Of a DNA stretch of 64,000 nt, positions 9,335 to 16,285 are shown piece by piece (the stretch's first letter is position 1; each line of letters begins with the position of its first letter). The position numbers and the translations under genes were made by a program. Origin of the DNA: Streptomyces sp. Act143 (GTDB lineage: Bacteria; Actinomycetota; Actinomycetes; Streptomycetales; Streptomycetaceae). Under the pieces are notes generated by a model that was not told the DNA's origin, ran no database searches, and saw nothing but the letters and a program-made list of their open reading frames with translations. The DNA is taken from NCBI RefSeq assembly GCF_003143935.1, contig NZ_QFRX01000001.1, positions 5,596,924 through 5,660,923 of the forward strand, written 5' to 3'.

Positions 9335-9379
9335 GTCAACCATAGGTTGACACCTTCAGAGCGTCAACCCGGAGTTGAC
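9335..9379 (-). promoter_or_regulatory. Leaderless promoter with two identical palindromic operators
   Basis: GTCAAC-N5-GTTGAC occurs at 9335-9351 and again at 9363-9379, 28 bases centre to centre. The site next to the gene extends to a TGTCAACC-ATA-GGTTGACA palindrome (9334-9352). On the minus strand TTGACG (9367-9362) is a -35 box and TATGGT (9344-9339) a -10 box with a 17-base spacer, so each operator covers one promoter element. Binding by the ClpC2-like product is inferred from its HTH and from the autorepression reported for the mycobacterial protein. Confidence 0.8.
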
Positions 9380-9389
9380 ACTCGCCTCG

Positions 9390-10016
9390 CTACTTCGGCG
9401 CGGAGGCCACCAGTCGCACCGCCAGCCCCGTGAACACCGTCCCGCTGAAGATGTTCAGCCCCCGCGCCACCCGCCGGCTGCGCCGCAGCAGCTCCGCCAG
9501 CTTCCCGGACAGCAGCCCGATCGAACCGTCCACCGCGAACCCCATGACCGTGATCGAGAGCCCGAGCAGCAGGAACTGCTCCCACACGTGCCCGAGCTCC
9601 GGCGCCACGAACTGGGGCAGGAACGCCACGTTGAAGAGGATCACCTTGGGGTTGAGCAGATTGGTCACCGCGCCCTGCCAGAAGGCCCGCCGCAACCCGG
9701 GCCCGGCCACGGCCCCCGCGCCGACCGGCGAACGGTCCCGGAACGCCTTCACCGCGAGGTACAGCAGATAGGCGGCCCCCGCCCAGCGCAGCACGTGATA
9801 CAGCGTCGGCAGCGCCAGGAACAGCGCCGACAGGCCGAGCGCCGCGGCGACCGTGTGCACGAACATCGCGCAGGCCACCCCGAACGCCGCCATCACCCCC
9901 GCCGACGGGCCGCCCCGGCCGCCCATCGCCACGATGAACATCATGTCGGGGCCGGGAGTCACACAGAGCGCGAAAGCGGCCACGAGGAAGGCCGCGTAGA
10001 GAGACATGTCCATCAT
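9390..10016 (-). CDS. LysE/RhtB family amino acid exporter
   Basis: About 208 residues with six predicted membrane helices. The signature FALCVTPGPDMMFIVAMGGRGG near the N-terminus is the LysE family motif, and NLLNPKVILFNVAFLPQF is the second conserved loop. Expected to export amino acids or homoserine-type compounds through the cytoplasmic membrane. Candidate starts are ATG 10016, 10013 and 10007; none has a clear ribosome site, so the exact start is uncertain. It is divergent from the DUF2786 gene (67 bases apart) and runs toward the promoter of the ClpC2-like gene. Confidence 0.85.
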   Translation of the reverse strand: MMDMSLYAAFLVAAFALCVTPGPDMMFIVAMGGRGGPSAGVMAAFGVACAMFVHTVAAALGLSALFLALPTLYHVLRWAGAAYLLYLAVKAFRDRSPVGAGAVAGPGLRRAFWQGAVTNLLNPKVILFNVAFLPQFVAPELGHVWEQFLLLGLSITVMGFAVDGSIGLLSGKLAELLRRSRRVARGLNIFSGTVFTGLAVRLVASAPK

Positions 10017-10082
10017 GCGGCCCATGCTCGAAGCGCCCATGGGCCGCGGCACCCGATTTTCGGGGAGTGAGACGATCGCCCC

Positions 10083-11225
10083 GTGACCAGCAGCAGTACC
10101 TCCAGCGGAGAAAACCCCGGCACCCCCGGCACCGTCGACCGCGCCTTCGAGGCCGCCCTCTACGCGGACACCGACGCCGCCCTCGACACGGCCGCCTCCC
10201 TCCTCGCCGCCGCCCCCGACGCCGACCCCGAACTCGAACGCCGGGGGCGGGAGTTCGTCGCCGCCGCCTGGCGCCGCGGCTGGCAGCCCGCCGACGTCGT
10301 CCGGGTGGCACGGCGCGAGCTGGACGACGTACACCTGCGCCTGCTGTCGGCGCTGATCCGGCGGCAGGCGCCCGACGACCGGGCGCGCGGCCCCCGCTGG
10401 GCCGCCCAGCTGGCCGACCTGCCCGCCGATCCGGCACCGCGCACCGACCGCTTCTCGCACGCGACCGCGCTCCTGGAGCTGTACCGCCTGCTGCTGCGGC
10501 TGCCCGCGCTGGAACCGGTGGACGAGCCCGTCACCCGGCACGCGCACGCCACGGCCGAGCCGCGCATGCTCACCCGTATCCGCGCGCTGCTCGCCAAGGC
10601 GGAGGCGACGGGCTACCCGGACGAGGCGGAGGCGCTCACCGCCAAGGCGCAGGAGCTGATGGCCCGGCACAGTGTCGACGAGGCGCTGCTGGACGCCCAG
10701 GCGCCCACGCACGACATCCCCGGCGCCTGCCGGATCGGGGTCGAGCCGCCGTACGAGCAGGCCAAGGCGGTGCTGCTGGACGCGGTCGCGACCGCCAACC
10801 ACTGCCGGGCGGTGTGGAACGAGCCGTTCGCCTTCTCCACGGTCGTCGGCTTCGGCCCCGACCTGGAGGCCGTCGAACTCCTCTACACCTCGCTCCTGGT
10901 GCAGGCCACGGCCGCGATGACGAAGGCGGAGGCCGCCCAGCGGGCCGGCGGGCGGAAGCGGACCAAGACCTTCCGGCAGTCCTTCCTCGCGGCCTACGCC
11001 CACCGCGTCGGCACCCGCCTGCGCGCCGCCGCCGAGACCCAGGTCGGCGACGACCTGCTCCCGGTCCTCGCCACCCGCGAGGTCGCCGTCACCGACCGCG
11101 TGGACCGCATGTTCCCGGAGACCACCACCACCCGCCTGCGCGGCGTCAACGACGAGGCGGGCTGGGTGGAGGGCGCCGAGGCGGCGGACCGGGCGCAGGT
11201 GAAGTCCCGCAGGCCCCTGGGGTGA
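10083..11225 (+). CDS. DUF2786 domain protein
   Basis: 380-residue soluble protein, common in Streptomyces and without assigned function. The DUF2786 segment is at about 158-200 (MLTRIRALLAKAEATGYPDEAEALTAKAQELMARHS, given here in pieces by position), followed by a DUF7168-like region with NHCRAVWN and GFGPDLEAVELLYTSLL. No metal or nucleotide motif is obvious. GTG 10083 lacks a ribosome site; GACGAT lies six bases upstream and may be a -10 box giving a leaderless mRNA. It is followed closely by a convergent lipoprotein gene. Confidence 0.8.
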   Translation: MTSSSTSSGENPGTPGTVDRAFEAALYADTDAALDTAASLLAAAPDADPELERRGREFVAAAWRRGWQPADVVRVARRELDDVHLRLLSALIRRQAPDDRARGPRWAAQLADLPADPAPRTDRFSHATALLELYRLLLRLPALEPVDEPVTRHAHATAEPRMLTRIRALLAKAEATGYPDEAEALTAKAQELMARHSVDEALLDAQAPTHDIPGACRIGVEPPYEQAKAVLLDAVATANHCRAVWNEPFAFSTVVGFGPDLEAVELLYTSLLVQATAAMTKAEAAQRAGGRKRTKTFRQSFLAAYAHRVGTRLRAAAETQVGDDLLPVLATREVAVTDRVDRMFPETTTTRLRGVNDEAGWVEGAEAADRAQVKSRRPLG

Positions 11226-11231
11226 CGGGGA

Positions 11232-11777
11232 TCAGTCGCTGGACTCCTGGAATCCGGACACCGTGGCGTCGGGGGTCTTCCCGTCCTTCTTCAGCGCGAC
11301 ATCGCCGTACGACCACGTGAAGTCGTGCGTGTCCGGGGCGCCCGGCAGGCTGAACTTCGCGCTCGTCGCGGCGAGACTGCCCTGGCCGCCCGTCTCACCC
11401 CGCACGTAGGTGAGGGTGAAGGAGATCGAGGCGCCCTTGGCGAGGGTCGTCTTCTGCGCCTCGGCGGCGGGGTCGGGCGCGACGGTCGCCGCGGTGCCGC
11501 CCGCGGAGAGCTCGACGCCGGGCATGCCGTCCAGGGTGCACTTGACGCCGGTCTTGTTGGTGATCGTCACGGGCACGTTGCCGGTGTCGCCGGCGGCCGG
11601 GGCGGCGTTGGCGGGACCGACCCGCACGCCCATCTCGCCGATCGCGCAGGGGGCGCCGGCCTTGGCGGAGGTGCCGGTGCCGGTGTCCTTGCCGCCGCCG
11701 TCACCGCCGTCGTCGGAACAGGCGGTCAACAGGAAGGCCGCGGCGAGGGCGGTGGCGGCGAGGGGAAGGGCGCGCAT
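11232..11777 (-). CDS. DUF4232 lipoprotein
   Basis: 181 residues from ATG 11777, preceded by AAGGAC. The signal peptide (MRALPLAATALAAAFLLTAC) ends in a clean lipobox LTAC with Cys20. After a Gly/Asp/Thr-rich linker the mature part has the DUF4232 pattern (GPANAAPAAGDTGNVPVTITNKTG; CTLDGMPGVEL), a beta-rich extracytoplasmic domain of unknown role. The protein is attached to the outer face of the membrane. Its function is not known; expression may be separate from the next lipoprotein, whose stop is 123 bases upstream. Confidence 0.85.
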   Translation of the reverse strand: MRALPLAATALAAAFLLTACSDDGGDGGGKDTGTGTSAKAGAPCAIGEMGVRVGPANAAPAAGDTGNVPVTITNKTGVKCTLDGMPGVELSAGGTAATVAPDPAAEAQKTTLAKGASISFTLTYVRGETGGQGSLAATSAKFSLPGAPDTHDFTWSYGDVALKKDGKTPDATVSGFQESSD

Positions 11778-11900
11778 GATGGGTCCTTGAGTGCTGTGGG
11801 CGGCCTGGTGCCGCTGAGTCGCGTGCATGGATCATCACGCACGGGCCCGGGGAACGGTTGCCCGCCCCCGCCTGTCCCGAACGGTCCCGCCGTCTGACCG

Positions 11901-12398
11901 TCAGCCCAGGCTCGCCGTCGGCAGGCCGGACGGCAGCTTGCCGCCCTCGGCCTTGGTGTACGTCTCCGTGCCGAGGCCGCCCTCCCACGTCACCTTGAGG
12001 GTGGTCCTGCCGACGGAGTCGACCATCCCGGTGGCCCGGTCCTTGCTGCCGTCCGTGCACTTGAGGCGGATCATCTGCATGCCGGACTCCTCGCCCGCGG
12101 TCCCGCTGCACACCGTCCCGCCGGTCGCGAACAGCCCGGCCTCGGTGCCGTTGACCATCAGCACGACGGCCTTGCCCTTGGTGGTGGCGAGCCAGCTGCC
12201 GGCCAGCTCGCCGGAGGCGGCGGCCGACGAGGAGGCCGACCCGCTGGGCGCGGCGCCCGTGGAGGCGCTCGCGCTCGGCGTGGAGTCGTCGGAGTCGGAC
12301 CCGCCGTCCGAGCTGCACGCGCCCAGGGCGAGGACACCCGCCAGGGCCATGGCCGCGGCCGTCGCGGTACGCGAGAAGTTCACCGAAGCCGAAGTCAT
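11901..12398 (-). CDS. Small secreted lipoprotein of unknown function
   Basis: 165 residues. Signal peptide with lipobox LGAC at about residues 25-28, then a low-complexity Ser/Ala/Gly/Asp linker to about residue 65, then a compact domain with two cysteines (GTVCSGTA; IRLKCTDGSKD) that could form a disulphide. The domain reads like a small beta barrel measuring or binding something outside the cell, but I recognise no family. It starts 45 bases after the S14 gene in the same direction and could be read through from the zinc-starvation operon. Confidence 0.75.
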   Translation of the reverse strand: MTSASVNFSRTATAAAMALAGVLALGACSSDGGSDSDDSTPSASASTGAAPSGSASSSAAASGELAGSWLATTKGKAVVLMVNGTEAGLFATGGTVCSGTAGEESGMQMIRLKCTDGSKDRATGMVDSVGRTTLKVTWEGGLGTETYTKAEGGKLPSGLPTASLG

Positions 12399-12443
12399 GG
12401 AAGCTCCCTGGCGGATGGCGGGCGACGCGGAGACCGCAGCAAG

Positions 12444-12749
12444 CTACCAGGAGGACTTGCGGACCCCCGGAAGGTACCCGGCGTGCGCCTGCTCCCGCAG
12501 GGAGACCCGGGAGAGTCCGAACGCCCGGAAGTAGCCGCGCGGCCGGCCGTCCACCTGGTCCCGGTTGCGGACCCGGGTGGCGCTGGCGTCCCGCGGCTGG
12601 CGGCCCAACTCCCGCTGGGCCGCGGCCCGTTCGGCATCCGTCGAGGACGGGCGCCGGATGATCTCCTTCAGCTCCGCGCGCCGCTCGGCGTACCGGGCGA
12701 CGATCTCCTGCCGCTTCCCGTTCTTCGCGATCTTGCTCTTCTTGGCCAT
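12444..12749 (-). CDS. rpsN: 30S ribosomal protein S14, zinc-free paralogue
   Basis: 101 residues (MAKKSKIAKNGKRQEIVARY...), with RYFRAFGLSR-type core RGYFRAFGLSRVSLREQAHAG near the C-terminus. It has none of the CxxC...CxxC cysteines of the short zinc-binding S14, so it is the C-minus form that replaces the zinc protein when zinc is scarce. ATG 12749 overlaps the stop of the L28 gene (ATGA), giving a tight rpmB-rpsN pair. Expression is expected to follow the Zur-like site upstream of rpmB. Confidence 0.92.
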   Translation of the reverse strand: MAKKSKIAKNGKRQEIVARYAERRAELKEIIRRPSSTDAERAAAQRELGRQPRDASATRVRNRDQVDGRPRGYFRAFGLSRVSLREQAHAGYLPGVRKSSW

Positions 12750-12985
12750 CAGATCCGCACTCCCCGGGCCCGGATGCGCGCCACGGCCGCCTCGACGCCG
12801 ATCGTGTCGACGGTCTTGATCCCCTTCGTGCTCAGCCGTAGCCGGACGTACCGCCCCTCGCTGGGCAGCCAGTACCGCTTGGACTGGATGTTGGGGTCGA
12901 AGCGCCGCGAGGTGCGCCGGTGGGAGTGGGAGATGCGGTTGCCGAAGCCGGGCCGGGCGCCGGTCAGCATGCAGTGGGCGGACAC
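12749..12985 (-). CDS. rpmB: 50S ribosomal protein L28, alternative paralogue
   Basis: 78 residues from GTG 12985 with AGAGAGG upstream. Conserved L28 features: LTGARPGFGNRISHSHRRTSRRF and YVRLRLSTKGIKTVD. Only one cysteine (Cys5) is present and no CxxC pairs, so this is the form that does not hold zinc. First gene of the leftward arm of the divergent zinc-starvation island; its promoter must lie in the 63-base gap that also serves rpmG. Confidence 0.92.
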   Translation of the reverse strand: MSAHCMLTGARPGFGNRISHSHRRTSRRFDPNIQSKRYWLPSEGRYVRLRLSTKGIKTVDTIGVEAAVARIRARGVRI

Positions 12986-13013
12986 GGGTGATGCACCTCT
13001 CTCGAAGCAGTTG

Positions 13014-13034
13014 TGTAAATGGAATTCATTTTCA
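13014..13034. promoter_or_regulatory. Zur-like inverted repeat between rpmB and rpmG
   Basis: TGTAAATG-GAATT-CATTTTCA is a near-perfect inverted repeat (one mismatch) in the only A+T-rich spot of the region. It resembles the TGAAAATGATTTTCA type of Streptomyces Zur boxes, though the spacing is wider. TAAGAT (13036-13041) follows it and places the transcription start at or next to the rpmG ATG (13049), so a bound repressor would block this promoter and probably the divergent one. The Zur assignment is inferred from gene content plus the repeat. Confidence 0.7.
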
Positions 13035-13048
13035 GTAAGATACACGCC

Positions 13049-13213
13049 ATGGCTCGCAACGAACTCCGCCCGGTCATCAAGCTCCGGTCCACCGCCGGGA
13101 CCGGCTTCACCTATGTCACCCGCAAGAACCGCCGCAACGACCCGGACCGTATGACGCTGCGCAAGTACGACCCGGTCGCCGGCCGTCACGTCGACTTCCG
13201 AGAGGAGCGCTGA
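13049..13213 (+). CDS. rpmG: 50S ribosomal protein L33, zinc-free paralogue
   Basis: 54 residues (MARNELRPVIKLRSTAGTG...) with the L33 core TYVTRKNRRNDPDRMTLRKYD. No cysteines, whereas zinc-type L33 has two CxxC pairs. ATG 13049 has no ribosome site and TAAGAT ends seven bases upstream, so translation is probably leaderless. First gene of the rightward arm rpmG-rpmE2-COG0523-rpsR. Confidence 0.93.
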   Translation: MARNELRPVIKLRSTAGTGFTYVTRKNRRNDPDRMTLRKYDPVAGRHVDFREER

Positions 13214-13221
13214 GCACCGCC

Positions 13222-13470
13222 ATGCGCAAGGGAATCCACCCCGCCTACGGGCCCGTCGTCTTCCGTGACCGGGCCGCCGGCTACGCCTTCCTGACCCGCT
13301 CGACGATGACGAGCGAGAGGACGATCGAGTGGGAGGACGGCGCCACCTACCCGGTGGTGGACGTCGAGATCTCGAACGTCAGCCACCCCTTCTACACCGG
13401 CACGGCCCGCGTCCTGGACACCGCCGGCCGCGTCGAGCGCTTCGAGCGCCGGTACGGGAAGAAGGGCTGA
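13222..13470 (+). CDS. rpmE2: 50S ribosomal protein L31 type B
   Basis: 82 residues (MRKGIHPAYGPVVFRDRAAG...), with SHPFYTGTARVLDTAGRVERFERRYG typical of type B L31. It lacks the CxxC motif of type A L31, so it can replace it and free its zinc. It sits eight bases after rpmG and its stop overlaps the next start (TGATG), showing translational coupling. Confidence 0.93.
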   Translation: MRKGIHPAYGPVVFRDRAAGYAFLTRSTMTSERTIEWEDGATYPVVDVEISNVSHPFYTGTARVLDTAGRVERFERRYGKKG

Positions 13471-14639
13471 TGCTCTCCGTCGTGATCGTCGGCGGGCTGC
13501 ACGCCGACGCCCGTAAGGCGGCCGTCGGGCAGCTGCTCGCCGACGTCCCCGGCAGCGTCGTACTCCACCACGACCTGGCGACGGCCGCGGCGGGCACCGT
13601 GGTCCGGACGATCCGGGACGCCTCCGGGATCGTGTCGGCGGGGGAGGCCCCGCTGGTCAACGACTGTGCGTGCTGTGCGCTGCGGGAGGACCTGGTGCCG
13701 GAGCTGCGACGGCTCGCGGACGACCGGACGACCCGCCTCGCGGTCGTCGAGCTGTGGGACTCCGTCGAGCCCAAGGCCATGGCGGAGGTGGTGACCGCCG
13801 GCGGCCTCACCGTCACGGGCGTGATCACCGCCGTCGACCCCGCGCTGGTCCTGCCCTGCCTGGGCAACGGCGACGACCTGGCGGAACGCGGCCTCGCCGC
13901 GGCCGCCACCGACCAGCGCACGGTCGCCGACACCTTCGCCCGCCAGCTGGAGTACGCCCCCGTCCTCGCCGTGGCCGACTCGGAGGAGGCCGACGACGAG
14001 GACCGCGAGCTGCTGGCCCAGCTCCACCCGACGGCCCGCCAGGTCCCGATCGGCCCCGGTGACCTGGCGGGCGCACCCGGCGGTGCCACGGCGTCCGCGT
14101 CCTCGCCGCTGGCGCGCGCCGCCTTCGCCGGGTTCGACGTCGAAGCCGCGGCCGCCGCCCAGCACCCCGCCTGCGCGCTCCTCCCCGCCGACGCCGACGC
14201 GCACGGCGTCTCCACCCTCGTCTGGCACCGGAACCGCCCCTTCCATCCGGAGCGGCTCTACGAGGCGCTGGAGGACATCACCTGCGCGGCGGCCCGCAGC
14301 CGGGGCCGGTTCTGGCTCGCCGACCGGCCCGACGTGCTGCTGCACTGGGACGCGGCCGGCGGCGCGCTGTGCGTCGAGAGCGCGGGCCCCTGGCTCGCCT
14401 CCCTCCCCGACGCCGCCTGGGACATGGTCCCGCCGGTGCGCCGGGCCGCCGCCGCGCTGGACTGGCACCCCGAGCACGGCGACTGCTGCCAGCACCTCGT
14501 CTTCACGTCCCCCGCCCTCGACCGCGACGGACTCGAACGGCTGCTGGAGTCCTGCCTGCTGACCGACGCCGAGTACGCCGCGGGCCGCGACGCCTGGAAG
14601 CGGCTGCCGCCCGCCTTCGACACCCTCCTGGAGGTCTGA
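13470..14639 (+). CDS. COG0523 (CobW-like) putative zinc metallochaperone with degenerate GTPase motifs
   Basis: 389 residues. Members of this family in Zur regulons are thought to deliver zinc to key enzymes using GTP. The metal motif is present (CACC, Cys66-x-Cys68-Cys69, in NDCACCALREDL), and the C-terminal CobW domain is intact (SRGRFWLADRP, the long WHPEHGDCCQHLVF region). The usual P-loop GFLGxGKTT near residue 10 is replaced by VGGLHADARKAAV, without the GKT. The Walker B-like ELWDSVEP and the expected NKxD site (VADSEEADDED) are also altered. It may bind metal without hydrolysing GTP. Co-transcribed with rpmE2 and followed by rpsR. Confidence 0.85.
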   Translation: MLSVVIVGGLHADARKAAVGQLLADVPGSVVLHHDLATAAAGTVVRTIRDASGIVSAGEAPLVNDCACCALREDLVPELRRLADDRTTRLAVVELWDSVEPKAMAEVVTAGGLTVTGVITAVDPALVLPCLGNGDDLAERGLAAAATDQRTVADTFARQLEYAPVLAVADSEEADDEDRELLAQLHPTARQVPIGPGDLAGAPGGATASASSPLARAAFAGFDVEAAAAAQHPACALLPADADAHGVSTLVWHRNRPFHPERLYEALEDITCAAARSRGRFWLADRPDVLLHWDAAGGALCVESAGPWLASLPDAAWDMVPPVRRAAAALDWHPEHGDCCQHLVFTSPALDRDGLERLLESCLLTDAEYAAGRDAWKRLPPAFDTLLEV

Positions 14640-14645
14640 CCCCCC

Positions 14646-14882
14646 ATGCCCCGCAAGCCCGAGCGCAAGCCCGCCAAGAACCGGCCCAACCCGCTGGACG
14701 CGGCCGGGATCACCTACATCGACTACAAGGACACCGACCTGCTGCGGAAGTTCGTCTCCGACCGCGGCAAGATCCGCAGCCGCCGCGTCACCCGCGTCAC
14801 GGCCCAGCAGCAGCGGCAGCTGGCCCGCGCGATCAAGAACGCCCGGGAGATGGCGCTGCTGCCGTACTCCAGCGCCAGGTGA
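14646..14882 (+). CDS. rpsR: 30S ribosomal protein S18, zinc-free paralogue
   Basis: 78 residues (MPRKPERKPAKNRPNPLD...), with ITYIDYKDTDLLRKFVSDRGKI and the TGxxxxxQRQLARAIKNARxMALLPY core. No cysteines. Last gene of the rightward zinc-starvation arm, six bases after the COG0523 gene. The large inverted repeat right after the stop could serve as its terminator as well as the control element of the next operon. Confidence 0.92.
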   Translation: MPRKPERKPAKNRPNPLDAAGITYIDYKDTDLLRKFVSDRGKIRSRRVTRVTAQQQRQLARAIKNAREMALLPYSSAR

Positions 14883-14888
14883 GCGGCT

Positions 14889-14946
14889 ATAGGTAGGAGA
14901 TTCCCTACGTTTGACGCGTAGGGAATCTCCTACCTATTGTGTCCGC
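14889..14946 (+). promoter_or_regulatory. Promoter of the VOC-ArsR-SRPBCC operon inside a 21-bp perfect inverted repeat
   Basis: The arms 14889-14909 and 14917-14937 are perfectly complementary over 21 bases around a 7-base loop. Each arm is itself a dyad GTAGG-N6-CCTAC (14893-14908 and 14918-14933), centres 25 bases apart. TTGACG (14911-14916) and TATTGT (14935-14940) form a promoter with an 18-base spacer, and six bases later comes the ATG, so the mRNA is probably leaderless. The ArsR protein made by the operon is the obvious repressor. In RNA the repeat would also make a hairpin that could end rpsR transcription. Confidence 0.75.
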
Positions 14947-15321
14947 ATGACCATCACCCACGCCTCCTTCGTCACCCTCCCCGTCTCCGACCAGGACCGC
15001 GCCCTGCGCTTCTACCGGGACGTCCTCGGCTTCGAGGTCACCGCCGACCGGGAGCTGCCGCCGGGCCGCTGGCTCCAGGTGGCGCCCGCCGGTGCGCAGA
15101 CCGTCCTCACCCTCGCCGGGCCGGGGATGGGTGGTTTCCGGCCCGGTGAAGCCCGGGGGATCATGTTGGTGACGACCGATGTCGACGCCGACTGCGTGCG
15201 CCTCGCCGGGGCCGGGGTGGCCGTGCAGGGCCCCGACGAGCTCCCCTGGGGCCGCATGGCCTCCTTCACGGACCCCGACGGCAACGGTCTGATGCTGCTG
15301 ACGGAGAAGGAAGGCTTCTGA
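14947..15321 (+). CDS. VOC superfamily (glyoxalase-like) protein
   Basis: 124 residues from ATG 14947. The fold is two paired beta-alpha-beta-beta-beta modules: HASFVTLPVSDQDRALRFYRDVLGFEV at the N-terminus and the second module ending FTDPDGNGLMLLTEKEGF. Such proteins act as isomerases, dioxygenases or drug-binding and fosfomycin-type resistance proteins; the substrate cannot be read from sequence. First gene of an operon with an ArsR repressor and an SRPBCC protein, a set that often handles a small toxic compound. Confidence 0.88.
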   Translation: MTITHASFVTLPVSDQDRALRFYRDVLGFEVTADRELPPGRWLQVAPAGAQTVLTLAGPGMGGFRPGEARGIMLVTTDVDADCVRLAGAGVAVQGPDELPWGRMASFTDPDGNGLMLLTEKEGF

Positions 15322-15328
15322 CCTCGCC

Positions 15329-15679
15329 ATGAACGGGACGGGTACCGCCGCCGCGAACGACCGTGTCTTCGCCGCGCTCGCCAACGCCACCCGCCGTGAC
15401 GTGCTGCGGCTGCTGCGCGACGGCGGTCCCCAGCCCGTGCAGGCCCTCGCCGACCACTTCGACATGGCCCGCCCCAGCCTCTCCGAGCACCTGAAGGTGC
15501 TGCGCGAGGCCGGCCTCGTCTCCGAGCAGCGCTCCGGCCGGCAGCGCATCTACCGCCTGGAGGCGGCCCCGCTCGCCGAGGTGCAGGACTGGCTCCACCC
15601 GTACGAGCGGTTCTGGCGCGACCGGCTGAAGGGGCTCGGTGCACTGCTGGACCGGATGCCCGACGATGACGCGCCATGA
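15329..15679 (+). CDS. ArsR family transcriptional repressor
   Basis: 116 residues with the winged-helix motif VFAALANATRRDVLRLLRDG and recognition helix MARPSLSEHLKVLREAGLV, then RQRIYRLE in the wing. The metal-site cysteines of ArsR/SmtB (ELCVCDL) are absent, as in the ArsR subgroup that travels with SRPBCC proteins. It starts seven bases after the VOC gene and overlaps the SRPBCC start by ATGA. Likely binds the GTAGG-N6-CCTAC sites upstream of its own operon. Confidence 0.9.
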   Translation: MNGTGTAAANDRVFAALANATRRDVLRLLRDGGPQPVQALADHFDMARPSLSEHLKVLREAGLVSEQRSGRQRIYRLEAAPLAEVQDWLHPYERFWRDRLKGLGALLDRMPDDDAP

Positions 15680-16137
15680 ACGCCCTGCCTGACGACGGCC
15701 TCACCGTCATCCGCGTCGACCAGTTCTTCCCGCACCCGCCCGCCAAGGTGTGGCGCGCCCTCACCGAGCCCGGGTTGCTCGTGCAGTGGCAGATGCAAGG
15801 GGCCGAGGCGTTCCGCCTCCAGGTCGGTCACCGGTACACGATGACCGCCGTCCCGCGGCCGAACTCCCGCTTCTCCGGCACCGTCGACGTGGAGGTTCTC
15901 GGCTGGGAACCGGAGCGGATGCTGAGCGTCCGCTGGACCGACGCCGATCCGGCCAACTCCGCGGACTGGACCATCACGTGGAGATTGGAACAGGAAGGGC
16001 GTGGAACGCGTCTCTTCCTAGTGCACGAGGGATTCGACCCCGACGACCCCGCGCAGCAGATGGCCCGGACGATCATGGACGGGGGCTGGAGGTCGCATGT
16101 GATGCGGGCTCTGGGGCATGCGCTGGAACGGATGTAG
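15676..16137 (+). CDS. SRPBCC / AHSA1-type ligand-binding protein
   Basis: 153 residues with the START-like fold: RVDQFFPHPPAKVWRALTEPGLLVQW at the N-terminus, the central strand VEVLGWEPERMLSVRW and the C-terminal helix QQMARTIMDGGWRSHVMRALGHALE. The family makes a deep hydrophobic pocket for small aromatic or lipid ligands. ATG overlaps the ArsR stop, so it is coupled to the repressor and may bind the same compound. Last gene of the operon. Confidence 0.88.
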   Translation: MNALPDDGLTVIRVDQFFPHPPAKVWRALTEPGLLVQWQMQGAEAFRLQVGHRYTMTAVPRPNSRFSGTVDVEVLGWEPERMLSVRWTDADPANSADWTITWRLEQEGRGTRLFLVHEGFDPDDPAQQMARTIMDGGWRSHVMRALGHALERM

Positions 16138-16176
16138 CGCCACGGACGTCACATCTGTAACCACGGGAGCACCCCG

Positions 16177-16207
16177 CGTGCACGTGCATCTGCTCATGCA
16201 TCTGCAC
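16177..16207 (-). promoter_or_regulatory. Composite repeat upstream of the DUF397 gene (copy 1)
   Basis: On the minus strand this reads GTGCAGATGCA-N3-GCAGATGCACGTGCACG. A copy with a 4-base spacer lies at 17217-17248 on the plus strand. TATGAT (16219-16224) is a good -10 box for the DUF397 gene, with no -35 match; the repeat lies where the -35 should be, so a factor bound here would control this promoter. Confidence 0.75.
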
Positions 16208-16285
16208 GTGAACAGAGCTATGATCCGGAACAGTTGACCACTGCATCATTGGCCCCAAGGCCACCGCACCACCGGGGAGCGACCT

